A stretch of 64,000 bases of DNA from Hymenobacter artigasi (GCF_012275535.1 NZ_JAAVTK010000001.1:744001-808000), one strand, 5' to 3'. Numbered from the stretch's first letter, positions 1 through 8,654 are shown. Notes: generated from the letters alone by a model not told the origin. Program-made: numbers and translations.

Positions 1-1004
1 ATCTTGGCGTTCTCGAAGCCCGCGATTTCGCGCAGGGCGCGGTACTGCACGTCCTCGGGCAGGCTGCTCGAAAAGCCGTTCACGTAGCATTCCACCGTGC
101 TCCAGCCTTCGGGCTCCACGAAAATCTGGTGGCGGTCCTTGTCGGCGAAGCGGTTGATTTTGTCCTCCACGCTGGGGCAGTAGCGCGGCCCCAGGCCCTT
201 GATGCGGCCCTGGAACATGGGCGACTTTTCGAACCCCTCGCGCAGGATGTCGTGCACCCGCTCGTTGGTGTAGGTGATGTAGCAGGGGCGCTGCTGCGTG
301 AGGCGCGGCGTGTCGAGGTAGGAGAATTTGCTCGGCACCTCGTCGCCGCCCTGGGCTTCCATTTTCGAGTAGTCGAGGCTGCGGCCGTCTACGCGGGGCG
401 GGGTGCCGGTTTTCATCCGCCCGGCCTCAAAGCCCAGCTCCAGCAGCTGCTCCGTAATGCCCCGGCTGCCTTTCTCGGCCGCCCGGCCACCGCCAAAATT
501 CTTCTCGCCGATGTGGATAAGGCCATTCAGGAAGGTGCCGTTGGTGAGCACCACCGACTTGCCGCGAAACTCGATGCCGAGGGCTGTTTTCACGCCCACC
601 GCCGTGTCGTTTTCCACCACGATGCCGGTCACGGCTTCCTGCCAGAAGTCCACGTTAGCGATGCCTTCCAGGGTCAGGCGCCAGGCTTCGGCGAAGCGCA
701 TGCGGTCGCTTTGCGCGCGCGGGCTCCACATGGCGGGGCCTTTGGAGCGGTTCAGCATCCGGAACTGAATCATGGTCTGGTCGGTGATGATGCCCGACTG
801 GCCACCCAGCGCGTCGATTTCGCGCACAATCTGGCCCTTGGCCACGCCGCCCATGGCCGGGTTGCACGACATCTGGGCGATGGTGTTCATGTTCATCGTC
901 ACCAGCAGCACTTTCGAACCGAGGTTGGCGGCGGCGGCAGCGGCTTCGCAGCCGGCGTGGCCCGCGCCCACTACAATGACGTCGTATTCTTCTTGCTGAA
1001 ACAT
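1..1004 (-). CDS. mnmG: tRNA uridine-5-carboxymethylaminomethyl modification enzyme MnmG (N-terminal part)
   Basis: This FAD-binding protein works with MnmE to put the carboxymethylaminomethyl group on wobble U34 of certain tRNAs in the cytoplasm. The start ATG is the complement of 1002-1004. The N-terminus reads as a Rossmann fold with GAGHAG at residues 13-18, followed by the segment MSCNPAMGGVAKGQ that is typical of MnmG/GidA. About 334 residues lie in the window; the family is usually about 620, so the C-terminal half is cut off by the window edge and is not a natural truncation. It is the first gene of its strand here, with about 300 bases of non-coding DNA upstream. Identity is near certain from the N-terminal motifs. 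Confidence 0.95.
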   Translation of the reverse strand, partial: MFQQEEYDVIVVGAGHAGCEAAAAAANLGSKVLLVTMNMNTIAQMSCNPAMGGVAKGQIVREIDALGGQSGIITDQTMIQFRMLNRSKGPAMWSPRAQSDRMRFAEAWRLTLEGIANVDFWQEAVTGIVVENDTAVGVKTALGIEFRGKSVVLTNGTFLNGLIHIGEKNFGGGRAAEKGSRGITEQLLELGFEAGRMKTGTPPRVDGRSLDYSKMEAQGGDEVPSKFSYLDTPRLTQQRPCYITYTNERVHDILREGFEKSPMFQGRIKGLGPRYCPSVEDKINRFADKDRHQIFVEPEGWSTVECYVNGFSSSLPEDVQYRALREIAGFENAK

Positions 1005-1195
1005 AGGAGCGCGAATTCTCGCGAAGTTTAAAATTTAAGTCTCGCCAAGGCGATAAAAGCTAGAACCAAGCTTTGCGAAACTTGATTTCAACTTGGCGAA
1101 ACCTGGCGCGAAAAAATGTCGCGCGGCGTTGATAGCTACAAAATTACGCAATTTGGTCCCGGTCGCCAGTTTCGGGCAAAACGGGTTGTGGCGTA

Positions 1196-1296
1196 GGTGT
1201 AGAGACGCATCTTTGCGTCTTGTCGTTGAACGGCCGAAACCGCACCGTCCTCACGTAACCGTTCAACGATGAGACGCAAAGATGCGTCTCTACACC
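1196..1296. repeat. Intergenic inverted repeat, 37-base arms (GTAGAGACGC family)
   Basis: Arms at 1196-1232 and 1260-1296 are complementary at 35 of 37 positions around a 27-base loop. The repeat fills most of the 300-base gap between the 3' end of the transferase-like gene and the mnmG start. There is no T-run after the stem, so it is not a classical terminator. The rest of the gap (1005-1195) shows nothing I can assign. Confidence 0.85.
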
Positions 1297-1304
1297 GTTC
1301 TGGA

Positions 1305-2039
1305 TTACTCGTTGGTCGTCATTCCCTGCAAATCCTCGGGCAGCCACTCGGCAAAAAGCTCGGCCGAATTGGCTTGCACTGCTTCCCGGGAATAAGGTAG
1401 CCACTGGCCGCCGATGCTGTCGAACACCTCCGTGGCCGCCGCGCAGGCGAAGAGCTTGTAGTCGAACTTGGGGTAGTCGTGCACCAGGTAGCCGGGGTAG
1501 TAGTAGTCGAAATGGAGCCGGCGGCCGTAGTCGGTTTTGAGCAGCAGCAGGTACTTGCCGAGGCTGTGCTTGTGATAGGCGGGGTCGTAGAAATTGAGGA
1601 TGCCGGCGAGGGTGCGCTCGCCGTAGTCGAGTACGCCGGCGGCAATAAGCTTGCCCTCATCGCGCAGCTCCATAATCTGGGTGTTGAAGACGTTGTGGGC
1701 GGCCCCGCCCAGCAGCACGGCCTCAATGGTGGGCGCGGCATCGAAAGTAATGGCGGCGCGGTAACGGGCGTACAACTCCTCGTATTCGTCGGTGAGGCGG
1801 AACGGGCGGATGGTGGCGGCAAAGCGGGCATTGCGGCGCAGCAGCCGGCGCTGCTCGGGGCCCCACGCCACGCGGGCCAGGTCGAGGCGCAGCCAGTGGG
1901 CGGTGTAGAGGCGGCCATCGAAGGGTACAAACTGGCAGGTGAACAGGTCCTGCTGCATGCGGTAGTAGCCCTGCGCCAGGTAAAAATCCAGCGCTTCGCC
2001 TCGGATAACGGGGAATTCAGCAGAAGATGAAGCAGCCAT
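1305..2039 (-). CDS. Arginyl/leucyl-tRNA--protein transferase-like protein (Ate/Bpt family)
   Basis: Predicted 244 residues. The C-terminal half carries the pattern of aminoacyl-tRNA-protein transferases: a LNFYDP segment near residue 150, then SLGKYLLL and a YYYPGYLVHDYPKFDYK run ending near 194, which matches the YYxGYYIHxCPKMRYK region of Ate1. The N-terminal region has GPEQRRLLRRN, resembling the SRSQRR element of Bpt, but the N-terminal Cys cluster of Ate1 is not present (only one Cys in that stretch). Such enzymes add an amino acid to protein N-termini and feed the N-degron pathway. A longer reading starts at 2093, but its extra residues come from the adjacent inverted repeat, so the ATG at 2037-2039 is preferred. 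Family assignment is fairly secure; substrate specificity is not. Confidence 0.75.
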   Translation of the reverse strand: MAASSSAEFPVIRGEALDFYLAQGYYRMQQDLFTCQFVPFDGRLYTAHWLRLDLARVAWGPEQRRLLRRNARFAATIRPFRLTDEYEELYARYRAAITFDAAPTIEAVLLGGAAHNVFNTQIMELRDEGKLIAAGVLDYGERTLAGILNFYDPAYHKHSLGKYLLLLKTDYGRRLHFDYYYPGYLVHDYPKFDYKLFACAAATEVFDSIGGQWLPYSREAVQANSAELFAEWLPEDLQGMTTNE

Positions 2040-2067
2040 ATCGCGGGGCGGGGCAACGGATAAAAGA

Positions 2068-2157
2068 ACGTCATGCTGAGCTTGCCGAAGCATCTCTACC
2101 GCAGCAGTATCTAGTTACTGGCGCGGTAGAGATGCTTCGGCAAGCTCAGCATGACGT
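2068..2157. repeat. Perfect 35-base inverted repeat (GTCATnCnGAGC family)
   Basis: Arms 2068-2102 and 2123-2157 are exactly complementary, with a 20-base loop. It lies between ybeY (stop at 2182) and the transferase-like gene. Its core GTCATGCTGAGC...GAAGCATCTC recurs with variations at 8655, 25362, 30916 and 33196. Confidence 0.93.
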
Positions 2158-2181
2158 GCTGATTATTTTTCAGTAAACCAA

Positions 2182-2679
2182 CTAGAATGCCCGCATTGCC
2201 AGGCAGTAGTCTTCCTTGGCGCGCATGGCCGTCTGGCTCAGCAGGTCTTTGTCGTGGTAGCCGAGCAGGTGTAGTACGCCGTGAATCATGACGCGGTGCA
2301 GCTCGTCGCGGAACGGGATGCCGAGGTCCTGGGCATTGTCGCGCACGCGCTCTATGCTGATGAAGATGTCGCCTTCGAGGATGTCGGCGTCATCGGAGTT
2401 ATCGAAAGTGATGACGTCCGTGAGCGTATCGTGGGCCAGGTACTCCACGTTGAGACGGTGCAGGTAGTCGTCGGAGCAGAAGATGTAGGTGAGCTGCACA
2501 ATGCGGTGCTCGTGTACCTTGGCTACGCGCTCAATCCACTCCAGCAGGCTTTCGGCGTCGGAGAGCTCAAAATCGGGGGCATCTTCCACCATGAACTCGA
2601 CGCCCGGGGCCTCGTGGTGCAGCTCGCCGGGCGGGAAATTTTCGTTGTGGGGCGGGCCCAGCGGCGGGGTGCTGTTCAT
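2182..2679 (-). CDS. ybeY: Endoribonuclease YbeY (rRNA maturation factor)
   Basis: This is a 165-residue metal-dependent single-strand RNA endonuclease needed for 16S rRNA 3' processing and ribosome quality control. The catalytic signature is at residues 133-143: H133-G-V-L-H137-L-L-G-Y-H-D143. In the E. coli pattern HGxLHLxGYDH the third zinc ligand is the final His; here that position is Asp143 with a His just before it. I recall a GYxD version as common in Bacteroidota, so this is probably a lineage variant rather than a defect. The first 30 or so residues form a Pro/His-rich extension. The start lies 16 bases after the stop of the upstream ATPase gene, so the two are probably co-transcribed. 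Confidence 0.92.
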   Translation of the reverse strand: MNSTPPLGPPHNENFPPGELHHEAPGVEFMVEDAPDFELSDAESLLEWIERVAKVHEHRIVQLTYIFCSDDYLHRLNVEYLAHDTLTDVITFDNSDDADILEGDIFISIERVRDNAQDLGIPFRDELHRVMIHGVLHLLGYHDKDLLSQTAMRAKEDYCLAMRAF

Positions 2680-2695
2680 GCGGAATCAGGCGGCT

Positions 2696-3142
2696 TTAGG
2701 CGGCGAGGTGGTCGGCGGCGGCGGTTTCGTCGGCGGGCGCGGGGGCCAGCTGGAACGTGAGCAGCAGGCAGCGGCCCTCCTTGCTGAACTCCACCTCATC
2801 GGCGAGGTGACGAATGAGAAAAATGCCGCGACCACCCGGGTTCTCCAGGTTTTCGGGGGCCGTGGGGTCGTCGAGGTTATCGTAGTTGAAGCCCGTGCCT
2901 TCGTCCTCAATCTCGAACTTAAGCTGCTGCGGCTCCACGTAGAGCGATAGGTAGACGTTTTTGTCCTTGTCGAACTTATTGCCGTGGCGAATAGCATTGT
3001 TCACTGCTTCGGTCACGGCCACCATGATGTTGCCGTAGATATCGTCCTCAATCTGAAAGGTATCCTTGGAATTGTCGATGAAGCTTTCAACGACGCGGAT
3101 ATTCTCAACAAGCGACGGAATCTGAATTTTTACCTGCTTCAT
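2696..3142 (-). CDS. RsbW-type ATP-binding protein (serine kinase/anti-sigma regulatory family)
   Basis: 148 residues with a single GHKL (HATPase_c_2) domain. The N box reads EAVNNAIRHGN (about residues 45-55), G1 reads DEGTGFN and G2 reads GGRGIFLIRHL. Proteins of this kind bind or phosphorylate anti-sigma-factor antagonists, or act as simple switch kinases. There is no sensor or membrane segment. I chose the ATG at 3140-3142 because the protein then begins with the fold's first strand (MKQVKIQIPSL); a longer reading to 3205 adds unconserved sequence and would overlap the candidate promoter. ybeY follows 16 bases downstream. The partner protein is not in this window. Confidence 0.85.
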   Translation of the reverse strand: MKQVKIQIPSLVENIRVVESFIDNSKDTFQIEDDIYGNIMVAVTEAVNNAIRHGNKFDKDKNVYLSLYVEPQQLKFEIEDEGTGFNYDNLDDPTAPENLENPGGRGIFLIRHLADEVEFSKEGRCLLLTFQLAPAPADETAAADHLAA

Positions 3143-3182
3143 AGGGTGGTTTGATGGAAAGAGCGGGAGCTCTTTGGGGCGG

Positions 3183-3190
3183 CAAAAATA
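3183..3190 (-). promoter_or_regulatory. Candidate -7 box (TAttTTTG) for the RsbW-type/ybeY unit
   Basis: On the minus strand the sequence is TATTTTTG, a full match to the Bacteroidota TAnnTTTG element, 40 bases before the chosen start codon. A TTG lies 22 bases upstream of it, slightly long for the -33 spacing. Confidence 0.45.
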
Positions 3191-3304
3191 GTCTTTTAAA
3201 GGCAAAGCACCGCAACTATTTCTGCGACCCCATCGGGCGTGGTTCTAACAGTACACTAATTGGTTAACGAAACCGCCGCCCGCTTGGATGGGAAGCTGCC
3301 CGGA

Positions 3305-6300
3305 TTATTTGATTTTCTGGAAATATTCGCCCACTTCGCGCTGATAATACGGAGTGAGGTTCGGGGGTGTACTACGTAGTAGTTCGGTCTGGCGTTCCTT
3401 ACTAACTCGGTATTTATCGAACGCCGGCGGGAAAACCGGGGGTTTATACTGAGCCGCCTGCGCCTCCCGCTTGGTGTCCTGGTCGCGCTCGCGGGCCGAT
3501 TTTTCCACTTCCAGCAAGCGGGTAAGAATTTGCTGCTGGCGCATCATGGTTTCCTCAGTGAGGCGCTTGTTCACGAGGTCGGTTTCGGTTTGCTCCATCA
3601 TTTTTTTGATGTCGCCGGTGCCGCCCGCGCCCTGGTCGCCTTTGCCGTCCTTGCCGTTCGGGTTGTTCTGGCCGCCTTCTTTGCCATCCTTGCCGTCTTT
3701 GCCCTGGCCCTGCGAGCCGCCGGGCTTGCCGCCCTGCTGCAATTTATCGAGCTGCTGCATGGCCTGGCGCAGCATCTGCTGCTGGCCGGCCAGCTTGGCC
3801 AGCTCCTGCGACATTTCGCGGCCCGACTTGCCCGATTTCGACAGCTGCTGAATCTGCTCGTTGAGCTGCTGCTGCATCTTGCCCATGTTTCCGGGGCCGG
3901 GCTTGCTGCCCTGGCCCTGCCCTTTGCCCTTGCCCTTTTTCTTGCCGGGCTTGCCCTGGCCGTCTTTGGGCTGGCCTTTGCCGGCCTGGGCTTCCTGCTG
4001 CATCTGTTGCAGGGAGCTTTGCAGCATCAGGGCCAGGTTGTTCATGCTGGTCATGGCCTGCTGCTCGGTGGCGGTGGCGCGGCCCAAATCGCGCTGCTGG
4101 ATGTGGGTGAGCGACTCGTCCATGCGGCCGTTCATCTCGCCCACCTCCCGCGTTACGAAGCTCTGAATCTTGGGCTCCTTCTTGGCCAGCGCATACAACG
4201 AGTCCTGAATAATCTTGGCATCGTCGCGCAGCTTGCGCTGGGTCTGGCCCAGCTGCACGAAGCGCGGGTCGCTCTGGTCCACCTTGCGGAAGTCCTTCAT
4301 CAGACTTTCCTGGTCGAAGCTGAGGGTGAGCAGGTTGTCGAGGATGTCGCGCAGGTCATCGATGTTCTGCTGGGCCTGGTCGCTCTCCTCCTCGCTCATT
4401 TGGTCGCGCATTTTCTGCGCCATTTTTTTCATGCGCGAGGCAGCGCTTTTCTGCTGGCCGGCGGCCTTTTTGTTTTGGTTTTTGCTCAGGCTCTGCTGGC
4501 TTTCCTGCATGTCCTGGTCGGTCTGCTCCTGGTCGGGCTTCTGCTCGTCCATGCCGTTCTGGTTGTCGAGCTCCTTGTCCATCTGCTTGAGGTCCTGCAG
4601 CTCTTTTTTCAGGTCTTCAAACTCCTTTTGGTTCTCGGCCTGCTCCTGCTTCAGCTGTTCCTGCTTAGCTTTTTGTTCTTGGTTCGATGCCTTATTATCA
4701 GGGTTTTCCTTGTCGTTCTGCTCGGTCTTTTCGGCCAGCTTTTCCTCCTGCTTGGCCAATTCGTCGAGCTTGTTGGCGGTTTCTTCAGCCTTTTGCTCCA
4801 GCTGCAATTGCTTGAACATTTCGAGGGCGCGGTCGAGCTCCTTTTGTAGGGTGTCTTCCTTGTTTTCGAGCTGCTGCAGCAATTTTTGCATCTCCGCATC
4901 GGGCTGCTTCTGCTCTTCCAGCAGCTTGCGCAGCTTTTCGTAGAGCTTCTTGGTTTCGGGGTCGAGCAGGTCATTCATCAGCTTTTTCAGCTCCTCGGCT
5001 TTCTTGGCCAGCTCCTCGCTTTTGGGGCTGGCCTGGTCCTGCTTCTGCTGCAGCTGCTCAAACATCTTCTGCATCTGTTCCATCTGCTGGTTCAGCTGGT
5101 TTTTCTGGTCCAGCATGTTTTCCAGCTGCTTGCGGTCCTGAAAGCTCAGGTCACGCTTGGTTTTCAGCTTGTCCTGAGTTTTGGCAAGCTCGCGCTCCAG
5201 CTTCTCGCTCTGCTTGGCGGCCTGGCTCATCTGGCTGGCCACAGATTCGGCCTGCGCTTTCATTTCCTGGCGCAATTCACGGCGGCTGGGCAGGCGGAAC
5301 TCGGCCGGGCGGGTGCGGGTGGCTTTGGGGCCGTGCACGCCGTCGTTGTCCCAGGCCTCCACATAGTATTCGAGGCGGTCGCCGGGCTGCAGGTTCAGTG
5401 CGTTCAGGTTCCAGGTGTAGGCGTAGGTGCCGGCGCTCTCGCGGGGCAGGCCCAGCGGCGTAGCGCCTTGGCGGCTGGGGGCCGAATTCGGACCCTGTCC
5501 GGCGCGGCGCAGGGCGTAGTGCAGCTCCAGGCGGGTGAGGCCGTAGTCATCGCGCACGGTGCCGCCCAGCGCCAGAAAGCGCCGCGTCACGGTATCCGAA
5601 AAAGCTTCCAGCGTGAGCGCGGGCGGCAAATCGGGCACGGCCGTGAGCTGGTAGGAAATCGGGTCGCGGTTGAGGCTGGCCGGGTTTTTCAGGCGCAGCA
5701 AATAGGGCTGCGAGCGCAGGATGCGCCGCGTAGCCGTGAACGTGCCATCGTCGCCGGTAGCGGCCAGTGTTTCGTCCGGGTTCTGGAAAACCAGGGCCAG
5801 TTCATCGGTGGCGGCCGTGGCAAACTCCCAGCGCACCGTGCTGCCCTCCGGTACCGTCAGGTTGCCGCCGTTTTCGATGGTTTCAGCCGCCTTACCGGTG
5901 TAGGGCGGGTAGGTGATATTGACCTTGAAGTCGCGCAGATTGGGCCGCTCCAGTACCGTGAGCTTATACTCGGGCGAAGCAAACCCCGCCCCTTTCAGCT
6001 GAAACGTCACGTCACCCTGCGGCTGCTCAAACGTGTAGCGGAAGGCATCGCCGCGCCCGGCCACCTTGCTCAGCCGCCGCTCCCCCTCATTAAAAGCAAT
6101 ACTCACATCGGCCGGCAACGCTGCCCCAGCCACGCCCACGTCCAACGTAAAATCCTCGCCCCGAAATGCGGTCAGCTTCGGGTTTTTAATCAAAAACTGA
6201 AAAGGCGCGGGCGGTGAATACGCGCGTTTGTAATGCCAGATGCGCTCGGTACCCTGCACTAGGAAGCTGGGATAAAAGGCCAGCAGCGCCAGCAGCACGG

Positions 6301-6823
6301 CGGCCGGAATGGCTGCGTACTTCCACAGCGGCTTGCTCTGCTGCTGAATGTTGATGCCCTCGGCAAATGAATACTGACCGAATTGGGCGGCGCGCTGCTC
6401 CAGGCTGGCGGCAATCAGGGCATTGTCGCGGGCCTGGCCCTGCAGCTGCAGCGCATTCACCAACCGGTCCTGCACTTCCGGAAAAATCTCGCCAACCCGG
6501 CGGGCGGCCTGCTCATCGCTCAGCAGCCGGCGCAGGTTGGTGAGGGCCGCCACCGGCGTCCAAATCCAGTGAGCAAAGCTGTAGACCGTGAGGCCGATGA
6601 AGCCGAACAGCAGCCCGGCCCGCACCACCGTGGGCAGGTACAGGAAGTATTCAAGCCCGTTGAAGGCCACGAAAAACGTGAGCAGCAGCCCGCCGGCTAC
6701 CAGCAATCCACGCACCAGCAGGTTCAGGTAAAACTTGCGCTTGAAGGCCTCCAGCTCCGTCCTTACCCGCGCCAGGGCGGGGTATTGGCCTGCCGCAGCG
6801 CCGCGCTCCATCAACATCGCCAT
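3305..6823 (-). CDS. DUF4175-family large membrane-anchored coiled-coil protein
   Basis: 1172 residues. The N-terminus has two adjacent membrane helices (about residues 33-80) and a third near 170-190 (YAAIPAAVLLALLAFYP), followed by beta-rich segments (about 200-520). After that comes a very long Gln/Lys/Glu-rich coiled coil (about 525-850) and a low-complexity Gly/Lys/Gln segment around 950-1090. This architecture matches the DUF4175 proteins that are widespread in Bacteroidota; their function is not established as far as I know. The protein probably sits in the inner membrane with a large periplasmic rod. It precedes the ATPase/ybeY pair, but a gap of about 160 bases and a promoter-like box separate them. 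The long plus-strand open frames opposite it are artefacts of Gln/Lys codon composition. Confidence 0.8.
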   Translation of the reverse strand: MAMLMERGAAAGQYPALARVRTELEAFKRKFYLNLLVRGLLVAGGLLLTFFVAFNGLEYFLYLPTVVRAGLLFGFIGLTVYSFAHWIWTPVAALTNLRRLLSDEQAARRVGEIFPEVQDRLVNALQLQGQARDNALIAASLEQRAAQFGQYSFAEGINIQQQSKPLWKYAAIPAAVLLALLAFYPSFLVQGTERIWHYKRAYSPPAPFQFLIKNPKLTAFRGEDFTLDVGVAGAALPADVSIAFNEGERRLSKVAGRGDAFRYTFEQPQGDVTFQLKGAGFASPEYKLTVLERPNLRDFKVNITYPPYTGKAAETIENGGNLTVPEGSTVRWEFATAATDELALVFQNPDETLAATGDDGTFTATRRILRSQPYLLRLKNPASLNRDPISYQLTAVPDLPPALTLEAFSDTVTRRFLALGGTVRDDYGLTRLELHYALRRAGQGPNSAPSRQGATPLGLPRESAGTYAYTWNLNALNLQPGDRLEYYVEAWDNDGVHGPKATRTRPAEFRLPSRRELRQEMKAQAESVASQMSQAAKQSEKLERELAKTQDKLKTKRDLSFQDRKQLENMLDQKNQLNQQMEQMQKMFEQLQQKQDQASPKSEELAKKAEELKKLMNDLLDPETKKLYEKLRKLLEEQKQPDAEMQKLLQQLENKEDTLQKELDRALEMFKQLQLEQKAEETANKLDELAKQEEKLAEKTEQNDKENPDNKASNQEQKAKQEQLKQEQAENQKEFEDLKKELQDLKQMDKELDNQNGMDEQKPDQEQTDQDMQESQQSLSKNQNKKAAGQQKSAASRMKKMAQKMRDQMSEEESDQAQQNIDDLRDILDNLLTLSFDQESLMKDFRKVDQSDPRFVQLGQTQRKLRDDAKIIQDSLYALAKKEPKIQSFVTREVGEMNGRMDESLTHIQQRDLGRATATEQQAMTSMNNLALMLQSSLQQMQQEAQAGKGQPKDGQGKPGKKKGKGKGQGQGSKPGPGNMGKMQQQLNEQIQQLSKSGKSGREMSQELAKLAGQQQMLRQAMQQLDKLQQGGKPGGSQGQGKDGKDGKEGGQNNPNGKDGKGDQGAGGTGDIKKMMEQTETDLVNKRLTEETMMRQQQILTRLLEVEKSARERDQDTKREAQAAQYKPPVFPPAFDKYRVSKERQTELLRSTPPNLTPYYQREVGEYFQKIK

Positions 6824-6853
6824 AAATCAGGTCTTAGTCGGGAAAGATACAAC

Positions 6854-6989
6854 GTAGCACATGCTTTAGCTTGTGCATTGGCCGTCCTTTCGAACGATTG
6901 CTGCACGAGCGCAACGCCGCATCTGCGGGCATAACCGGCGAAACGGGGTTAGTAGTTTCCTGACGGGCACAAGCTAAAGCATGTGCTAC
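6854..6989. repeat. Inverted repeat, 23-base perfect arms with 90-base loop
   Basis: Arms 6854-6876 and 6967-6989 are exact complements (core CACATGCTTTAGCTTGTG). It fills the gap between the exonuclease III stop and the DUF4175 start, so it could act at the exonuclease mRNA 3' end. The right arm overlaps the last few bases of that coding region. Confidence 0.85.
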
Positions 6990-7756
6990 ATGACTTCTAC
7001 CCACACCGGGCAGTGGTCCGAATGCACCACGTCGGGCAACAGACCCGCGCCGGTCAGGCGGGGTTGCAGGGCCGTATCGGCCAGCCAGTGGTCGAGGCGC
7101 CAGCCCACGTTGCGGCCGCGCGAGCCGGCCCGGTAGCTCCACCACGAATAGTGCCCCACGGCCTCGCCGTGGTGGTGCCGGAAGGTATCGACCAGCCCAT
7201 CATTCAGGAAATCTTTAAACCATTGCCGCTCCTCGGGCGTGTAGCCGGGGCTGTTCTGGTTGGCCTTGGGATTGTGCAGGTCGATAGCTGTCTGGCAGCA
7301 GTTGAAATCGCCGCCGATGAGCAGCGGCGGGGTCTTGCCATCAGCCCGCAGCTTTGCCACGTAGTCGCGAAAAAAGTGCAGCCATTCAACCTTGAAGGCC
7401 TGCCGCTCCGGGCCGCTCGTGCCCGAAGGCATGTAGGTGTTCAGCACCGATACGTCCTCAAAATCGAGCCGCAGCACGCGGCCCTCGTCATCGTAGCAGC
7501 TCTGCCCGCAGCCATGAATGACGGCTTTAGGCTCCGTTTTCGAGAAGGTAGCCACACCGCTGTAGCCCGGCTTTTGGGCCGGGTGCAGGTAGGCGTGGTA
7601 GCCCAGCTTCTCAAAGCCGGAAATGTCCATCGGCTCGCGGCTGGCTTTTATTTCCTGCAGGCACAGCACGTCGGGCGAGGCTTCGGCCACCCAAGTCAGC
7701 AGGCCCTTGCTCAGGGCCGAGCGCAGGCCGTTGACGTTGTAAGAAACGATTTTCAT
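6986..7756 (-). CDS. xth: Exodeoxyribonuclease III (AP endonuclease)
   Basis: 256 residues of the EEP (exonuclease/endonuclease/phosphatase) family, acting in base-excision repair on abasic sites. Visible motifs are N7 in YNVNGLR, E35 in LQEIKA, GYSGVATFSK (64-73), TYMPSG (108-112), catalytic GGDFN with D150 and N152, GWRLDHWL near 218-225, and the C-terminal HSDH (245-248). The length is normal for the family. In the GDFN block the usual AHTEIDL is CCQTAIDL, a minor variation. A terminator-type hairpin separates it from the upstream AhpD-type pair, so it probably has its own promoter. Confidence 0.95.
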   Translation of the reverse strand: MKIVSYNVNGLRSALSKGLLTWVAEASPDVLCLQEIKASREPMDISGFEKLGYHAYLHPAQKPGYSGVATFSKTEPKAVIHGCGQSCYDDEGRVLRLDFEDVSVLNTYMPSGTSGPERQAFKVEWLHFFRDYVAKLRADGKTPPLLIGGDFNCCQTAIDLHNPKANQNSPGYTPEERQWFKDFLNDGLVDTFRHHHGEAVGHYSWWSYRAGSRGRNVGWRLDHWLADTALQPRLTGAGLLPDVVHSDHCPVWVEVM

Positions 7757-7771
7757 TGCGTGTTGACTTGA

Positions 7772-7818
7772 AAAAAATAGCCCGTCAGGCAGAGCGCAGC
7801 TCTGCCTGACGGGCTATC
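7772..7818 (-). terminator. Rho-independent terminator after the 7822-8624 gene pair
   Basis: Stem arms 7778-7795 and 7801-7818 are 18 bases, perfectly paired, with a 5-base loop. On the minus strand they are followed at once by a run of seven T. The stem starts 4 bases after the stop codon of the upstream gene. Confidence 0.9.
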
Positions 7819-7821
7819 AAC

Positions 7822-8214
7822 TTATAAATCGTCGCCCGGGTCCAGCGCAAAATATTCCAGTACGTGCCACTTCAGCATGCGCTCCTGCTCCTTCAGGTTG
7901 GCGAAGGGCACGGGGCGCAGCAGCTTGTAGTGCGGCCAGCCATCGGCGTCCACGTGCGTCTTTTCGTAGTGGCCGCTGAGGCTAAAGAGGCGGCAGGTGG
8001 CGATGTGCATCAGGTCCTGCTTTTCCTCCTTGGTGAAGGTGGTGAGGCCCTGATTCAGCTCCTGAATGCCGATGAGCAGCAGCAGGGCGTTCAAATCGGG
8101 GCGCTTGTCGAAGCGGGCTTCCATCTCCACCATCAGGGTTTCCCAGCGGGCGTCGAAGTCGGCTTCATCCTCGTGGTGTGCGGCGGGGGCGGCGTGGTTC
8201 AGGTCGTCGCTCAT
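7822..8214 (-). CDS. Conserved-type hypothetical protein, 130 residues
   Basis: I do not recognise a family. The protein is acidic, has no signal peptide and no membrane segment, and is predicted mostly helical (segments around residues 20-60 and 105-125), so it is probably cytoplasmic. A His/Asp/Glu-rich N-terminus (about 20 residues) looks disordered. Its ATG overlaps the stop of the upstream carboxymuconolactone-decarboxylase-like gene by 4 bases (ATGA), so translation is probably coupled and the two products may act together. A strong terminator follows. Confidence 0.8.
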   Translation of the reverse strand: MSDDLNHAAPAAHHEDEADFDARWETLMVEMEARFDKRPDLNALLLLIGIQELNQGLTTFTKEEKQDLMHIATCRLFSLSGHYEKTHVDADGWPHYKLLRPVPFANLKEQERMLKWHVLEYFALDPGDDL

Positions 8215-8624
8215 GCGGTGGGCTGGCCGTCGTGTTCGGCTTTGTGGGCGGCCAGGGCTGCGCCATCGTGGGCCGTGGCACCCGCTTCCGATTTCAGGAT
8301 TTCCCAGTACTCCACCGCGCGGCGGAAGTGCGGAATCACAATGCTGCCGCCGATGATGTTGGCAATGGCGAATATCTCATAAATCTCCTCGTCGGTCAGC
8401 TTTTCTTCAAAGCATTTGCCCACGTGGTACTTGATGCAATCATCGCAGCGCAGCACCATGGAGCAGGCCAGGCCCAGCATTTCCTTGGTTTTCACGTCGA
8501 GCGCGCCGGCCGCGTAGGTGTTGGTGTCGAGGTTAAAAAACCGCTTGATGACTTTGTTATCAGCCGCCAGGATGGTGGCGTTCATCCGCTGGCGGTACTC
8601 GTTGAATTCGGTTACTTGGGACAT
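8211..8624 (-). CDS. Carboxymuconolactone decarboxylase/AhpD-like protein
   Basis: 137 residues from the ATG at 8622-8624 (MSQVTEFN). The AhpD-like signature is CDDCIKYHV, a C-x-x-C followed three residues later by His. It is the redox-active site of alkyl-hydroperoxidase-D-type proteins, so an antioxidant role is more likely than true decarboxylase activity. A longer reading to 8693 would take its first residues from the inverted repeat and is rejected. It overlaps the downstream hypothetical gene by 4 bases. Confidence 0.85.
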   Translation of the reverse strand: MSQVTEFNEYRQRMNATILAADNKVIKRFFNLDTNTYAAGALDVKTKEMLGLACSMVLRCDDCIKYHVGKCFEEKLTDEEIYEIFAIANIIGGSIVIPHFRRAVEYWEILKSEAGATAHDGAALAAHKAEHDGQPTA

Positions 8625-8654
8625 TTTAGTTGGATATTCTGAGAAAAAAGAACG

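Noticed and set aside
1144..1404. Short minus-strand frame over the transferase-like gene end and the inverted repeat
   Set aside because: Covers a palindrome and an out-of-frame coding end; no support.
3530..6217. Two long plus-strand open frames (439 and 443 residues) opposite the DUF4175 gene
   Set aside because: They are Leu/Val-rich mirror images of Gln/Lys/Glu-rich codons on the real strand and show no family motifs.
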